Assembly: GCA_047404195.1 (NCBI GenBank)
Contig: JBDOIU010000002.1
Coordinates: forward strand, 1-64,000
DNA from: JAJRRL01 sp047404195
GTDB taxonomy: Bacteria > Pseudomonadota > Gammaproteobacteria > JAJRRL01
DNA length: 64,000 nt
Reading direction: 5' to 3'
Shown: positions 1-9,700 of the stretch, piece after piece
Layout: each line of letters begins with the position of its first letter
Numbering within the stretch: position 1 is the stretch's first letter
Notes under the pieces: generated by a model
What the model was told of the DNA's origin: nothing
The model's database searches: none
Seen by the model: only the letters and a program-made list of their open reading frames with translations
Translations under genes and position numbers: made by a program

Positions 1-1
1 A

Positions 2-160
2 TGCAAGCGTGCGCATACCTCGTTGACACAGCAGCAAGCCATCGAATTATTGGCTGAGGATTTGACTTTAGCGGCAGACACCCTGGGAACGCTCACTGGG
101 CAAACCACAGCGGATGATTTACTTGGAGAAATTTTTTCCAGTTTTTGTATTGGGAAATAA
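2..160 (+). CDS. mnmE: MnmE (TrmE) tRNA modification GTPase, C-terminal fragment
   Basis: This is the last 52 codons of a gene that begins before the window. MnmE is a GTPase that, with MnmG, installs the 5-carboxymethylaminomethyl group on the wobble uridine of certain tRNAs. The fragment carries the C-terminal helix of the family (LLAEDLTLAADTLG, then TTADDLLGEIFSSF) and ends in the invariant CIGK tail, whose cysteine is required for modification chemistry in characterised homologues. In many gammaproteobacteria mnmE follows rpmH-rnpA-yidC and is transcribed away from oriC, so the origin may lie a few kb to the left. The usual partner mnmG does not follow here. Confidence 0.95.
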   Translation, partial: CKRAHTSLTQQQAIELLAEDLTLAADTLGTLTGQTTADDLLGEIFSSFCIGK

Positions 161-183
161 GCTATCAGAGTTTACACACAAAG

Positions 184-192
184 TTATCCACA
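184..192 (+). promoter_or_regulatory. DnaA box (perfect TTATCCACA)
   Basis: TTATCCACA matches the strong DnaA consensus exactly. It lies just after mnmE, next to an AT-rich stretch (about 210-245). One box is not an origin, but with the other boxes and the parS cluster it fits an origin-proximal region. Confidence 0.5.
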
Positions 193-267
193 GATAGCCG
201 CTCTCTCTATTTTTTAAAAATCATTTAAAAACAAGGGCTTATATTGCTTTAGGACGTTTGGCACCTG

Positions 268-276
268 TGTGGACAA
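268..276 (-). promoter_or_regulatory. Weak DnaA-box-like site
   Basis: TGTGGACAA on the plus strand is the reverse complement of a DnaA box with one mismatch. It is 75 bp from the perfect box and in the opposite orientation. Support is weak. Confidence 0.25.
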
Positions 277-373
277 AAATGATATGCACAGATATGAATA
301 AGTGAAGACATGACGACAATGCCGCAGACTGCAGTTAGTAAAGAACTCACAGCAGCCTATTTAGGATGGCATT

Positions 374-748
374 CTAGATGTCAAAGTGTTTTCCGACAAG
401 CGTCACTTTGTTTTCCTGCAAGAGTAGATGGGCTTTATCATTCACTTCTTTGGGAAGCAGCTTAAAAAGCTCAGAATCATATTGAGGATCCTTTTGAGCA
501 ACAACTTTGTTTAACAAGGTATTCGCAAAGAAGTGCTTTGCGACCGTACTTTTAATCGCAGCGGCCTTTTCTGGGTGATCGCGTATAGCAATATTGACAC
601 TGGCTAAAGCAGGTATGATGCTGCTATAAAGAAAATTCGCATTAATAGTGGAAGCCACAGGTTGAGAAAATTGCGCGTGTAGAAAGTTTGTCAATAGAAT
701 ATAGCGTTCAGTAGTCGTTTTAAGTACTTGATTTGATTGTTTCGACAT
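374..748 (-). CDS. Hypothetical protein, 124 aa
   Basis: I do not recognise a family. The reading frame opens with MSKQSNQVLK and has a good ribosome binding site (AAGGGGAC about 5 bases before the ATG), which is the main reason to accept it. The product is predicted soluble, has no cysteine, no signal peptide and no membrane segment, and is probably mostly helical. It stands alone on the minus strand between mnmE and the parS region. It is short, so a spurious frame cannot be fully excluded. Confidence 0.55.
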   Translation of the reverse strand: MSKQSNQVLKTTTERYILLTNFLHAQFSQPVASTINANFLYSSIIPALASVNIAIRDHPEKAAAIKSTVAKHFFANTLLNKVVAQKDPQYDSELFKLLPKEVNDKAHLLLQENKVTLVGKHFDI

Positions 749-917
749 GGTGTCCCCTTTACTTTGATATCAGTGTTATAGTTGACGATATTCGGCACCT
801 TTTGGTGAGCTGCCTTGGCAGTTCAAACCGAAAAAAGCGCCGAGTACGTACCCGCATACGTGAAAGTATAGGCTAGTGGGCTTAACAAAAAGTTAAAAAC
901 AGACAAATAAGTGGTTT

Positions 918-926
918 TTATTCACA
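918..926 (+). promoter_or_regulatory. DnaA-box-like site TTATTCACA
   Basis: The site fits the relaxed DnaA consensus TTATNCACA. It lies alone in the intergenic region, about 270 bp before the first parS site. Confidence 0.35.
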
Positions 927-1190
927 ATCATTTTGACCACCTACACCAGTGTTGGTGCATAGGGATTGTGATGAAAACTAAAAGGCACCATGCTCAATGG
1001 TTTATGAGTTGAACTCCATCAATGTGGTGCTGCATCAATACCGGCGTTTCATGCACTGATATAGGGAAGGGATGACAACTTAACAGTAAAGCATTGGCTG
1101 AGAAAGTAGACGAGCATTGCATACCCCAGTACAGCAGTCTGTTAAAGTCCAGTTGTCTAAAAGGCCCATACGTCGCAACGAGGACGCTGG

Positions 1191-1206
1191 TGTTTCACGT
1201 GAAACA
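1191..1206. promoter_or_regulatory. parS site 1
   Basis: TGTTTCACGTGAAACA is a perfect copy of the chromosomal ParB-binding palindrome. ParB/Spo0J nucleates here to organise and segregate the origin region. Confidence 0.93.
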
Positions 1207-1416
1207 TTGATGGACGCACCTTGAAATGGGTGTAAATTCTGGGTGTTGAGCCACAATGTGCGCTGTGAGGAAGCCGACAATGCGGTTATCCTTACGTGAT
1301 CGTGGTAAATGGCATTTAAGTATCTATTATAATGATTGTGGTGTCAGGGCTGCTAGGGCTCACACGAAGGTTTTACTAATCGATGGCATGACGTATTGTT
1401 TTGGGGGCGGTTTGAT

Positions 1417-1432
1417 TGTTCCACGTGAAACA
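1417..1432. promoter_or_regulatory. parS site 2 (one mismatch)
   Basis: TGTTCCACGTGAAACA differs from the parS consensus at one base in the left arm. The change is identical to that in site 3. Confidence 0.88.
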
Positions 1433-1514
1433 TGTGCACACATAAGTGATTGTTATTCCTCGTTGGCTGCCGAGTGGGGCATGACTCATCATGCCAGACT
1501 GTTGGGCGGGGAAG

Positions 1515-1530
1515 TGTTCCACGTGAAACA
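1515..1530. promoter_or_regulatory. parS site 3 (one mismatch)
   Basis: TGTTCCACGTGAAACA carries the same single change as site 2, so both probably bind ParB, perhaps less tightly than sites 1 and 4. Confidence 0.88.
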
Positions 1531-1614
1531 TTCGATGGGTGCGTAAGTCATTGATATTGTGCATGCGCTGCGGTAAGAGGGCTTGAGGAACAGAGCGTTG
1601 GGTACGGATAAGGA

Positions 1615-1630
1615 TGTTTCACGTGAAACA
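1615..1630. promoter_or_regulatory. parS site 4
   Basis: TGTTTCACGTGAAACA is a perfect parS palindrome, about 50 bp before the promoter of the giant-protein gene. ParB spreading from here could affect that promoter. Confidence 0.93.
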
Positions 1631-1680
1631 TGTCTTGCCCGCATGGGGCGCGTGAGGCGCACTGGTTGAGTGCCTGAACA

Positions 1681-1710
1681 TTGACCGACAATGTGTCTTT
1701 GTGTTATATT
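1681..1710 (+). promoter_or_regulatory. Sigma-70-type promoter of the giant-protein gene
   Basis: TTGACC (1681-1686) and TATATT (1705-1710) are separated by 18 bases, about 35 bases before the start codon. Both boxes are close to consensus. Confidence 0.55.
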
Positions 1711-1743
1711 AAAGTTATTGAGTAAGTGCATGCTAAGTAGGTT

Positions 1744-2433
1744 ATGATGTCAAAAAAAGCAAGCGAACTGTCTCAAGTGGCAATCAATAGTCAAAACTAT
1801 GTCGTTGGTCCACAAAGGCAGAACCCAAGTACAGTAGCGTTGAAAACTCTTCTGGTTCATATGGCCACGCCGGGTGCTGATGTGGCGTTTATGCAAGAAA
1901 AAGTGCCTGGAGAGAACGTGTGGCTGCTTAAAGCTATGGTTAGGGTAGGTGCTACAGAGGAAGTGTTCCACCTCAATGAAGCCTTATCACAAGCAGATCT
2001 ATCAGACGTTTCTGTACCAGATGCCCTATATCGTAATTTGTCTAATACGTTAAGAGGGAGTAAGCAAGACTACAATGCTGATTTGATGTGTGCTTTTGCG
2101 CAGTCACGCACCAAAATGACAGCGTCAGCAGCGCTTGAAATGGGAGAAAGCAAGCAAGAGCCAGAAGCCACGTTGGATAAACAAACCGTACAGGTAATGG
2201 CGCTTAATCAGTGGACATATGAGCCGCCAGAGCGCTTCAGCAAGAGTGGGCGGTTGCGCAAGCAGCCCTTTTTTAGCTACCAAGATATCAATGCACTGTT
2301 TCGCGGTAATCGCAAGCTACCAGCCAGGCAGCTTAAAAATCTTTTTTTTGGGCGCAATGGTCGTCTCAGAGGCGATCAATGCGTACTCAAGAACATCAAA
2401 AGGCAAACAATATGGCTTTACCACGCGGGTTGA
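1744..2433 (+). CDS. N-terminal part of a giant hypothetical protein (frameshifted)
   Basis: This frame encodes the first ~200 residues of a protein that continues in the next frame. Its product aligns along its length with the start of the neighbouring 1320-residue paralogue (shared VMALNQW-YEPP and KPFF/QPFF-Y motifs) until K-N-L-F-F near base 2342. There the similarity jumps to the frame that continues to 6562. The switch point is T8 at 2342-2349; seven T would restore one open frame of about 1605 codons. After the run this frame encodes unrelated residues and soon stops. Two adjacent ATGs compete: with the AAGTAGG Shine-Dalgarno the second, at 1747, is better spaced. Either a real frameshift, slippage or a sequencing error is possible. 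Function unknown. Confidence 0.6.
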   Translation: MMSKKASELSQVAINSQNYVVGPQRQNPSTVALKTLLVHMATPGADVAFMQEKVPGENVWLLKAMVRVGATEEVFHLNEALSQADLSDVSVPDALYRNLSNTLRGSKQDYNADLMCAFAQSRTKMTASAALEMGESKQEPEATLDKQTVQVMALNQWTYEPPERFSKSGRLRKQPFFSYQDINALFRGNRKLPARQLKNLFFGRNGRLRGDQCVLKNIKRQTIWLYHAG

Positions 2434-5400
2434 TCTGCCAGAGTATGCTCCTGATGCGAAACAAGGTGAGTATAAAGCCTGTGGTCACACATCGACATCA
2501 AACGGTTTGATAGATAAGAAAACTCAGGCATTTAGGCAGGATAAAAAGCTGACAGTGTTTGTAGATCCAGATGGTGTTTCACTAGCCGCTTTCAGTGATT
2601 ATCCAAGAGAAAAAGAGCGATTGACTTTATCTAACCAAGTTTACAAGCCAATAACGCTTAGCGAAGCTGAAGAAAAATTTAGGTGTAAGTTAAAGGTTCA
2701 AGCAGTGCAAGGCCGTAAGCGTGTTAAAGTCGATACTGTTTGGGTTCAGCAGCGTCTGTTGGGCCCGAAGCACTTCGAGCAGTATCCATGGGATCAGCCG
2801 GCATTACCCGCGACAACACATGAAGATCTTGCCATTGAAAAGGTTTTACAGCAATATACCGCTTCAGCTGGCCAACAGAAAGAGATCAATAGTATTGCCG
2901 GTTTTTTTCCTGTAGACGGAGCAGCCTCAAATGCAAGCTACAAGCCATTGGTGAGGAGGTTCAAGGAGAATTTCAATGCTCCGTATTGGCGATACTTTCA
3001 GGCGTTTATTGCGGATGTGAAAGAGCTTGCTTGGGATGATAGTAGTGAGCTCGAACTACAATTGCAACAAGCCATAAAACTCGGGCTATTGGCAATGCCG
3101 CAGAGTGTATATGATGCAATAAGTGTAAAGCAACAGGTAATTGAGCAAGTCAGCGCGCTGAGTGAAGCAGAGGCAGAGCAGCTGCTTAACAGTGGCTACG
3201 CTCACCGTATGCCAGCAGAACTTGCCAGTGTTGTTTGCAAAAAAATCAATAATTTCAATGACTTAAGGCCGTCTGCCCTGGCGATTGTTTCAAGTAAGGT
3301 TGTTTATCATAAATTATCAACTGTGCAAAAACAAAATGCTGTGCAGGCTGCACAGGACTGTGTTGCAGCAGGCGGGATGCCAATTACAAAACAATCAGAT
3401 CCTGAGTATGTTAAACAGATAACAACAGTTCAATGCATTGACGTAGCCGATGCGCGTTTAGCGCAATATCCATTATTTCATCAGCTCAGTACAGGAAAGC
3501 GGCAGCGGGTAGTTGACTATTGGTTGGGCGAGGTCAAGGGTTATTGTGAATTGTGTAAGCCTGATTGGCAGATAACAGCAGAAGATAAAGCACAAGCCCA
3601 AAGGGTGCAGCAACTTTTTTCTTCTAAAACACATGCGTGGCTACTGGGCGATCTCGTTCATAAAACAACTCCAAGCGATGCCAGTGAAAAGCAGCGATTG
3701 TTACAGCTATTGAATGACAACGCTGTCCAAGAATCCATGTCCTCCAAGCACCAGAAAAAGTGCAATGATATGTTGCAGTCACTGATTAATGAGAGGCCAG
3801 AGGCTTGTCTTGAGTTGGTTTCATTGCCATGTAATCACTATAGATCAACGATACAACAAATCGTGCTAAACAAATGTCAAGAAAATAATGGTGGGTCAAT
3901 CACTGAGGAGCTGGCTAAGCTGGCATGTCACCGCGAAGTTTTTTCTATCTTTCCGGATCCAGCACAACAAAATGTGACGACAGAACTGAATGCAGTGATA
4001 CGTGGCAGCAGGCGTATTCGTGTTGTCTTTGGAGAAACATCAGTAAAGTTGAACCAACACGTCAAAACATCAGATACGATAACCCAGGTTGGAGGAAAGT
4101 GTCACCCAAGCCAGCGATTCATCATTAACAACATCGCAGAGCTATGTAAGGAAAATAATTTTGAACTTCACCAGACGCGACTGGATGATATCTTGCAGCG
4201 GATACAACGCAAAGAAGTAGGCTTCCCTCTAGGCGCGTTGCTATATTTAAACCGTGTTAAGGGCTTTAGTGTTCGCGACTTTTACCGAGTTTATAAAACA
4301 CAGCGAAAGCCTCTGCAAGAAAACACCATGCCAATTTTAATTGCTTGCTTACAGTCTTTGGTTGAACAGCTTGATAGCAATGACTATCAAGATACCAGCA
4401 GAACATCTAGTATCAGCATGTTGTTTGCCGTGACCAACGACATCATGCGTCAGCACTATCGTGATTTCAATGATCAAACCAAGGTGTCTTATGCGAAGAT
4501 GGTCATGAATCTGCTGCAGAAAATGAGCGATAATAATTGTCTATTGCAAAAGCAGAAAGTATTGGCGGCACGACTGGTGCGTAAGATCTCAAAACATCTA
4601 TCAGACACGGATAAAACATCAGCAAAGATGGAGGATATCATTTGTGGCTTATGTGAGAAGGAAGATTATGGTTTGTTGAAGACGGAGAAGCGTGCACAGG
4701 ACCTGTATTATACGACATTTAAAAAACTGATTGATAGCCAAGATAGCCCAATAAGAAAACCACAGCAGATTGCTGTGCTGAGTAGGGGTATAGATACGCA
4801 CGCTCTTGCTTCTGAGTACACTCGTCATCTCCCTGAGACAAAACGCATGATCGTGAGTGCTGCAAAACGTGCCCCACAAAGACTAAAATCGCCCTTGCAC
4901 CAAGATGTCATCGGAGCACTATCGCCGTTAGAGAAAAAGCGTGCCATACGCGCACAGCTTTCTAAAAACCCATATGAAATTGATTGGCCGTTAGTGATTT
5001 CCTTGGGAGAAGATAAATATCTGTTATCACGTATCAGGAAGCGTGTACGAGCCGATATATTTTGGTCTAAGAATCAGCCATCCCATAGTCTGAATAGTTT
5101 GTATAATGCCAATATTGATTCAAGTGTAAAAGCAGGCATATTGAGTCGTCTTGTAACAACGCTGCTGAAAAAAAGCTGGTTTAATAAAACCAAAACCAAG
5201 CTGTTATGGCAGTTTTTAGGGAAGCGTATACTGCCCCAATTGAGTGACAAGGCATTGACGGTTATGGGGCAACAATGTGCTCGTGTTGCCAGTGGGCGTG
5301 GGTCGGCATTGGCGTTCACTGACGGAGAAGGTGGATTATTCGACTTCAGCTCAGAAGTAAACCAGCGACAATTGCGGACATTGCTAGACGCTTACGATCG

Positions 5401-6562
5401 AATCAATCCCAGACGCATGAATAATCGCATGCTACAAGCGCTATTTGACAATGTTGATGTTGCACCATTGTTAAGGAACCCTTCTCGCGATAGCTTAATA
5501 GAGCCACTACTAGCAGAGTCTCAGCGCGCCATACCTGAAGGCAGAAGCAGTCATCGCTTTCGCTCCTCCTCGGTTTCTACGATTAGCCAACACAGTCATG
5601 ATACGCTGTCGGATGCTGCAGTGGAAGGCGGCCTGGCTGATATTGATATTCCTCCACTGAATGTTGGGCCAGGAAAAAGATCACGAGCCAAGTCTATGAT
5701 GAGTAAGGCTGGTCGTGAAGTCATACCTTCTGATGATGATGGGTTGTCGCATCCATTGTTGCCAGCATGTCCGCGTAGCCAGTCTGAAAGTGTAAGAAGA
5801 CATCGATCTCGATCATCCTTTCTTTCTGTTGATAGCCAGCGACGCCCTGAGAATGTGTGGGGTATTGATGATCTAGTAGAGGGAGGCGACTTTGTAGCTG
5901 GAGTAAAGACCAATAGTGAAGTCAGAGATGCTTCTCCATTGAGAGCAGGATCAGAAAGAAGCTTGAGTGCTGATTTTAGGGTCAGCGAGGGTGATCGTGT
6001 AGTCCTACCATCTCACAGAGCACAGACGGCACAGATTGTGAAAGTCCTACAGGCTTATTACGTTGACACTAAAAGTGATTTGCAGCATTACGAGCAGATG
6101 TACGGAGTAGAAGTGAAGCAACATGTGCGGGCACACACACCTTTGGCACGCACATCATTCATGTCGTCTCATCACCCCGTTGATGGATCAAGTTCGCCAT
6201 CGTTATCAGAAAGACCACCACGAGATATGCGAGATGTTCACACAGAAGTGGTGATGCCGGTATGTAAAAAGCCAGTTCCAGAGTCAGCAGATTCTGCGAG
6301 CAAGCCAAATAAAGCACTCTCTGTATACTTTAATAAGCGGGGCGGAATTCGACACATATCAGGTCAAAAAACCATGACTAACGAGGGTATAAACGCATTG
6401 ATTCGGTCATTATTAGCAGCCGGGCATAAACGATTGCGGATATTCAGTAACGAGTTTGAGCCCAGTACTTTAGCTGACATTAAAATGGCGCTATTGCGTA
6501 ACAACATTCAAGCGGTTGACTCAGAGCGCCCTCGGGTGGTGAGGCCACGTATGGGTTGCTGA
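2219..6562 (+). CDS. Main part of a giant hypothetical protein, paralogue of the next gene
   Basis: The open frame starts formally at 2219, but its first ~42 codons lie out of frame with the paralogue; homologous coding begins at the T8 run (2342), with FFLGAMVVSEAINAYSRTSKG. From there it matches the 1320-residue paralogue through most of its length (for example the GFTTR, DPDGV-AAFS and RKPL-E-MPI segments). Around residues 1080-1370 it has a Ser/Arg-rich, probably disordered region. The last ~75 residues (VYFNKRGGIRHI through NNIQAV) form a compact module faintly like LPD7-type domains of large polyvalent proteins, a weak impression only. No signal peptide or membrane segment is seen. Size, disorder and duplication would suit a secreted effector, but nothing proves it. 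Confidence 0.65.
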   Translation: MSRQSASARVGGCASSPFLATKISMHCFAVIASYQPGSLKIFFLGAMVVSEAINAYSRTSKGKQYGFTTRVDLPEYAPDAKQGEYKACGHTSTSNGLIDKKTQAFRQDKKLTVFVDPDGVSLAAFSDYPREKERLTLSNQVYKPITLSEAEEKFRCKLKVQAVQGRKRVKVDTVWVQQRLLGPKHFEQYPWDQPALPATTHEDLAIEKVLQQYTASAGQQKEINSIAGFFPVDGAASNASYKPLVRRFKENFNAPYWRYFQAFIADVKELAWDDSSELELQLQQAIKLGLLAMPQSVYDAISVKQQVIEQVSALSEAEAEQLLNSGYAHRMPAELASVVCKKINNFNDLRPSALAIVSSKVVYHKLSTVQKQNAVQAAQDCVAAGGMPITKQSDPEYVKQITTVQCIDVADARLAQYPLFHQLSTGKRQRVVDYWLGEVKGYCELCKPDWQITAEDKAQAQRVQQLFSSKTHAWLLGDLVHKTTPSDASEKQRLLQLLNDNAVQESMSSKHQKKCNDMLQSLINERPEACLELVSLPCNHYRSTIQQIVLNKCQENNGGSITEELAKLACHREVFSIFPDPAQQNVTTELNAVIRGSRRIRVVFGETSVKLNQHVKTSDTITQVGGKCHPSQRFIINNIAELCKENNFELHQTRLDDILQRIQRKEVGFPLGALLYLNRVKGFSVRDFYRVYKTQRKPLQENTMPILIACLQSLVEQLDSNDYQDTSRTSSISMLFAVTNDIMRQHYRDFNDQTKVSYAKMVMNLLQKMSDNNCLLQKQKVLAARLVRKISKHLSDTDKTSAKMEDIICGLCEKEDYGLLKTEKRAQDLYYTTFKKLIDSQDSPIRKPQQIAVLSRGIDTHALASEYTRHLPETKRMIVSAAKRAPQRLKSPLHQDVIGALSPLEKKRAIRAQLSKNPYEIDWPLVISLGEDKYLLSRIRKRVRADIFWSKNQPSHSLNSLYNANIDSSVKAGILSRLVTTLLKKSWFNKTKTKLLWQFLGKRILPQLSDKALTVMGQQCARVASGRGSALAFTDGEGGLFDFSSEVNQRQLRTLLDAYDRINPRRMNNRMLQALFDNVDVAPLLRNPSRDSLIEPLLAESQRAIPEGRSSHRFRSSSVSTISQHSHDTLSDAAVEGGLADIDIPPLNVGPGKRSRAKSMMSKAGREVIPSDDDGLSHPLLPACPRSQSESVRRHRSRSSFLSVDSQRRPENVWGIDDLVEGGDFVAGVKTNSEVRDASPLRAGSERSLSADFRVSEGDRVVLPSHRAQTAQIVKVLQAYYVDTKSDLQHYEQMYGVEVKQHVRAHTPLARTSFMSSHHPVDGSSSPSLSERPPRDMRDVHTEVVMPVCKKPVPESADSASKPNKALSVYFNKRGGIRHISGQKTMTNEGINALIRSLLAAGHKRLRIFSNEFEPSTLADIKMALLRNNIQAVDSERPRVVRPRMGC

Positions 6563-6744
6563 TACCCTAATTGTTCATGAATTCAAGCACTTAGATGGTA
6601 ATGCATCGCTAAAGCGATGGTGTCGGTATACCATTGTTATACATATGTCGATATTGTAGATATTGCTGGGCAGCGATCAGTGTTGCTGTTATTTGGGTTC
6701 TTGCGTTGAGGGGTGTGTCTAGCGCTGTCAGTGCAGAATTGTAC

Positions 6745-6750
6745 TATAAT
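6745..6750 (+). promoter_or_regulatory. Promoter -10 element (TATAAT)
   Basis: TATAAT preceded by TGTAC lies about 40 bases before the start of the second giant-protein gene. I see no convincing -35 box. Confidence 0.4.
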
Positions 6751-6789
6751 TAATATACTCAATGCCGCACGTTAGAGAGTGAGAACATC

Positions 6790-9700
6790 ATGAAGCCTAG
6801 CACAGCAAATAATTCAACAGATGTTGGCTCAAGCAGTACAGCTACCATCAATGAATTACTAGAACGAATGGCTTCAGATCAGGACACAGTGACGTTTACA
6901 CAAAGGAGACTGCCAGGTTCGCCAGAGTGGCATTTGTTCGCGACAGCCAAAGCATCAGGGGAAAGTGGTGCGACTAAGCATTATGCTGTGAGCCAGCATT
7001 TGGCAAAAGCAAATTTAGACAAGCTATCAGTGCCCGAAAAACTTTATAGTAAAGTGGGTCAGGAATTAAAAAATGACGGCGCTGATTATGATGCTGATTT
7101 AATGCAGCGCTTTGCATCTTTTCGGAGAAAGGATAAAAGTTTAGACAAAGTGGACCCATTGCAAGATAAGTCAGCCATCCAAGTAATGGCGCTCAATCAG
7201 TGGGCTTATGAGCCTCCCAGCCGGTTTGATAAGAAAGATCGGCAACGGAAAAAACCATTTTTCAACTATCAGCAGGTGAATGGCTTGTATCGCTCAAACA
7301 AACAATTTCCCGCAGGTTCGTTAGAAAATGTTTTTTTATCAGCGGTGGTTGTTACGGATGCAATCAATGCTTTTTCTCGCACATCAAAAGAAGAGCGCTA
7401 TCAGTTTACAACGCGACATGATGATAAGTCATGGGCGCCAGATGAGCATCAGGGAAGTTACTCAACGCGAGGCCCTGCATCTGTTTCGAACGGGCTGGGT
7501 GATAAAAAGTCATCAGCGTTTACAGGGCAGAAGAAAAAAACTATTTTCATTGATCCTGAGGGCGTTGCAATTGCTGCATTTAGCCCATTCCCGCATGAGG
7601 AAGAACGACTAACACCTCCAAATAAAACCTATATACCAATGACACTCGCAAAGGCTGAAAAAGCGCTGGGTCAAAGCCTTCGAAGCCAGTTGCGAGGAGG
7701 AAGAATCAGTGCTAATGAAGTCGTCTGGGTTGATGCTGCTAGAATAAAGCAAGGACGTAATAGTAAGCCCTATGAGTCTTGGAAAACATACCTCACTGGC
7801 GAGAAAAATGAGGATAAAAGTCGATCGAAGGCAGATGCAGCTATGATTGTTGCTCATTCCAATTCAAAGATAGAAGTGGCTACTACCGTTATTGAAGCAG
7901 ATAAAAAAATTCAAAATGCTTGGAGTGAACTTATTGGTCACATGTCAAAGTTTGGTTCCAATGGCGGAGAATCACACGGTAATAGTTCAAAAAAATGGGG
8001 TAAGTATTTGCCTCAACAGGGGGCTCAAGATGGTCAAGTTAGAGCGCAACGGGGCAGTGTGGAGGAAACCCCAAATTGGTACGTTGTGACAGCATTTAAA
8101 GCAGGTTACGATTTACCGCATTGGCAATATTTTCGGGCGTTTCTTCCTGAAGAGGCATCACACCCAACAGACGAGCAGTTGTTAGAAGCCGTGTCACTTG
8201 GTTTATTGGCAATGCCTGATAGTGTGACAGAACAAGAGCAGAACGCCTTGGGTAATATCATATGCTTGCCCGGTAGTGCAGTGAAATCTGACCAGGCGAT
8301 ACAGGTATTGAACAGTGGTTATGCCAATAATATACCGAAAGATATTCTGCTAAAGCTAGCACAGACCGCCCTTAAAGGCAGCAGCAAATCAAAATTAAAT
8401 TGTTCGGCATTGACGACACTGTCAACCATTGATGTTGATGGTTCGCTCAAAGATAGTCTTAAGATGGAAGTAGGCCGTTTATTAAAAAATAGGGAAGTGC
8501 CACTGTCCGAAGCATCATCTCAATCATATGTAAAAGATGTGTTTCATCAGTGCCTGGATCAACTGCCAGAAGGCAGTGAGAAAAAGCCACACTTCGCACA
8601 CTCCCCACTGTTTGAGCGTCTTGATGCTGCAACAAGTAAAAAAGTCAGTGATCACTGGGCGAAAAAAATGAATTCCTATCTTTCTGAAAAACCTACTGGG
8701 TACACAAAAGCAAGGCAAAGAGACAAGGAAGATAAGGACTTTGAACGATTTTTTGCATCAGATGCGGTGCCTGCAAAAGACATTCTTGAGCGGATGTGGA
8801 ATGTTGGAAACATGGATCAGTCAAGCAAGCAAGAGATCCGCTTATTACAGTTATTTAATGATGATGCAATCATAAAAAAATTAACGTCAAATACGAATAC
8901 TGGTTCATCTCGCACCACCAGTGGAAATAATACTGCAACCGTGTTAAAGCAGATGGCTGAAAGAATAAAATCAATTGTTACCGGAGATGACCCTCAGCAG
9001 TGTTTGGATTTGGTTGATATGCCTTGCCAGGAAAGCATGAAAGCAATTGTTTTGGCTGTTGATGATAAGATGGGAAAGGGCACACATGATAATGAAAAGT
9101 TGATACAGCTGGCGTCACATAAAAATGTTTATAGCAATCTGAGCGATGATGTACAAAAAAAAGTAAACGCTGCAATTGCTAAAAACCCAAAAATGATTTG
9201 CAGGGAAACATCACCATCATGCTTGGATCTCAATCAATTGATCCTAAATGAAAGCTCGGCACATCTTGATTTTATAGCAAACAACATAGGTGGTCTTCTC
9301 AAAAAAGAACCTGATTTTAGTATGACTGGTCTGCAGGCTAAGGGCATTGTGTCTCGTATGGGTGATGAGAAAAACAAGGATTATCAGTTGGGATTGTTAC
9401 ATTCATTGGTGCAGGTTAAGGGATTCAATGTCAGTCATTGTTATGCTCTCTATCGTATGCAGCGTAAGCCTCTGAAAGAAAGTGTTATGCCTATCTTCAT
9501 AGCAAGTCTTCAGCAAAAAATTAAACAAGATGTTAATATACATGATGTCTCTGCCCTGTTCAAGATGACTGGAGACATCATGCGAACGCAATTTAAGGAC
9601 TTTAATGCTACAACGAAGCATGCCTATGTTGACATGGTTTCTTCCCTGGTGACAGGAATCACGAAGAGTCATCCTAAAAAAGCAAAAGTACTTGCAAGCC

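Larger units (their letters stand above)
749..1743. other. Intergenic region with parS cluster, no convincing gene
   Basis: About one kilobase without a credible gene. It contains one DnaA-box-like site near 918 and four parS sites between 1191 and 1630. Short open frames cross it on both strands, but they read straight through the parS palindromes, giving translated signatures such as FHVKH and VPRET, and they have no good start signals. The promoter of the next gene lies at its right edge. Confidence 0.6.

Noticed and set aside
1080..1731. Open frames of 62-96 codons across the parS region, on both strands
   Set aside because: They contain the translated parS palindromes, lack ribosome binding sites and overlap each other in conflicting frames.
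161..1743. The region as the replication origin itself
   Set aside because: Only one perfect DnaA box is present, with no array of boxes or clear unwinding element, and mnmE in related genomes points away from an origin further left. Origin-proximal is as far as the sequence allows.
6604..6619. Hairpin CATCGCT-AA-AGCGATG after the first giant gene as a terminator
   Set aside because: The stem is perfect but there is no T tract after it.
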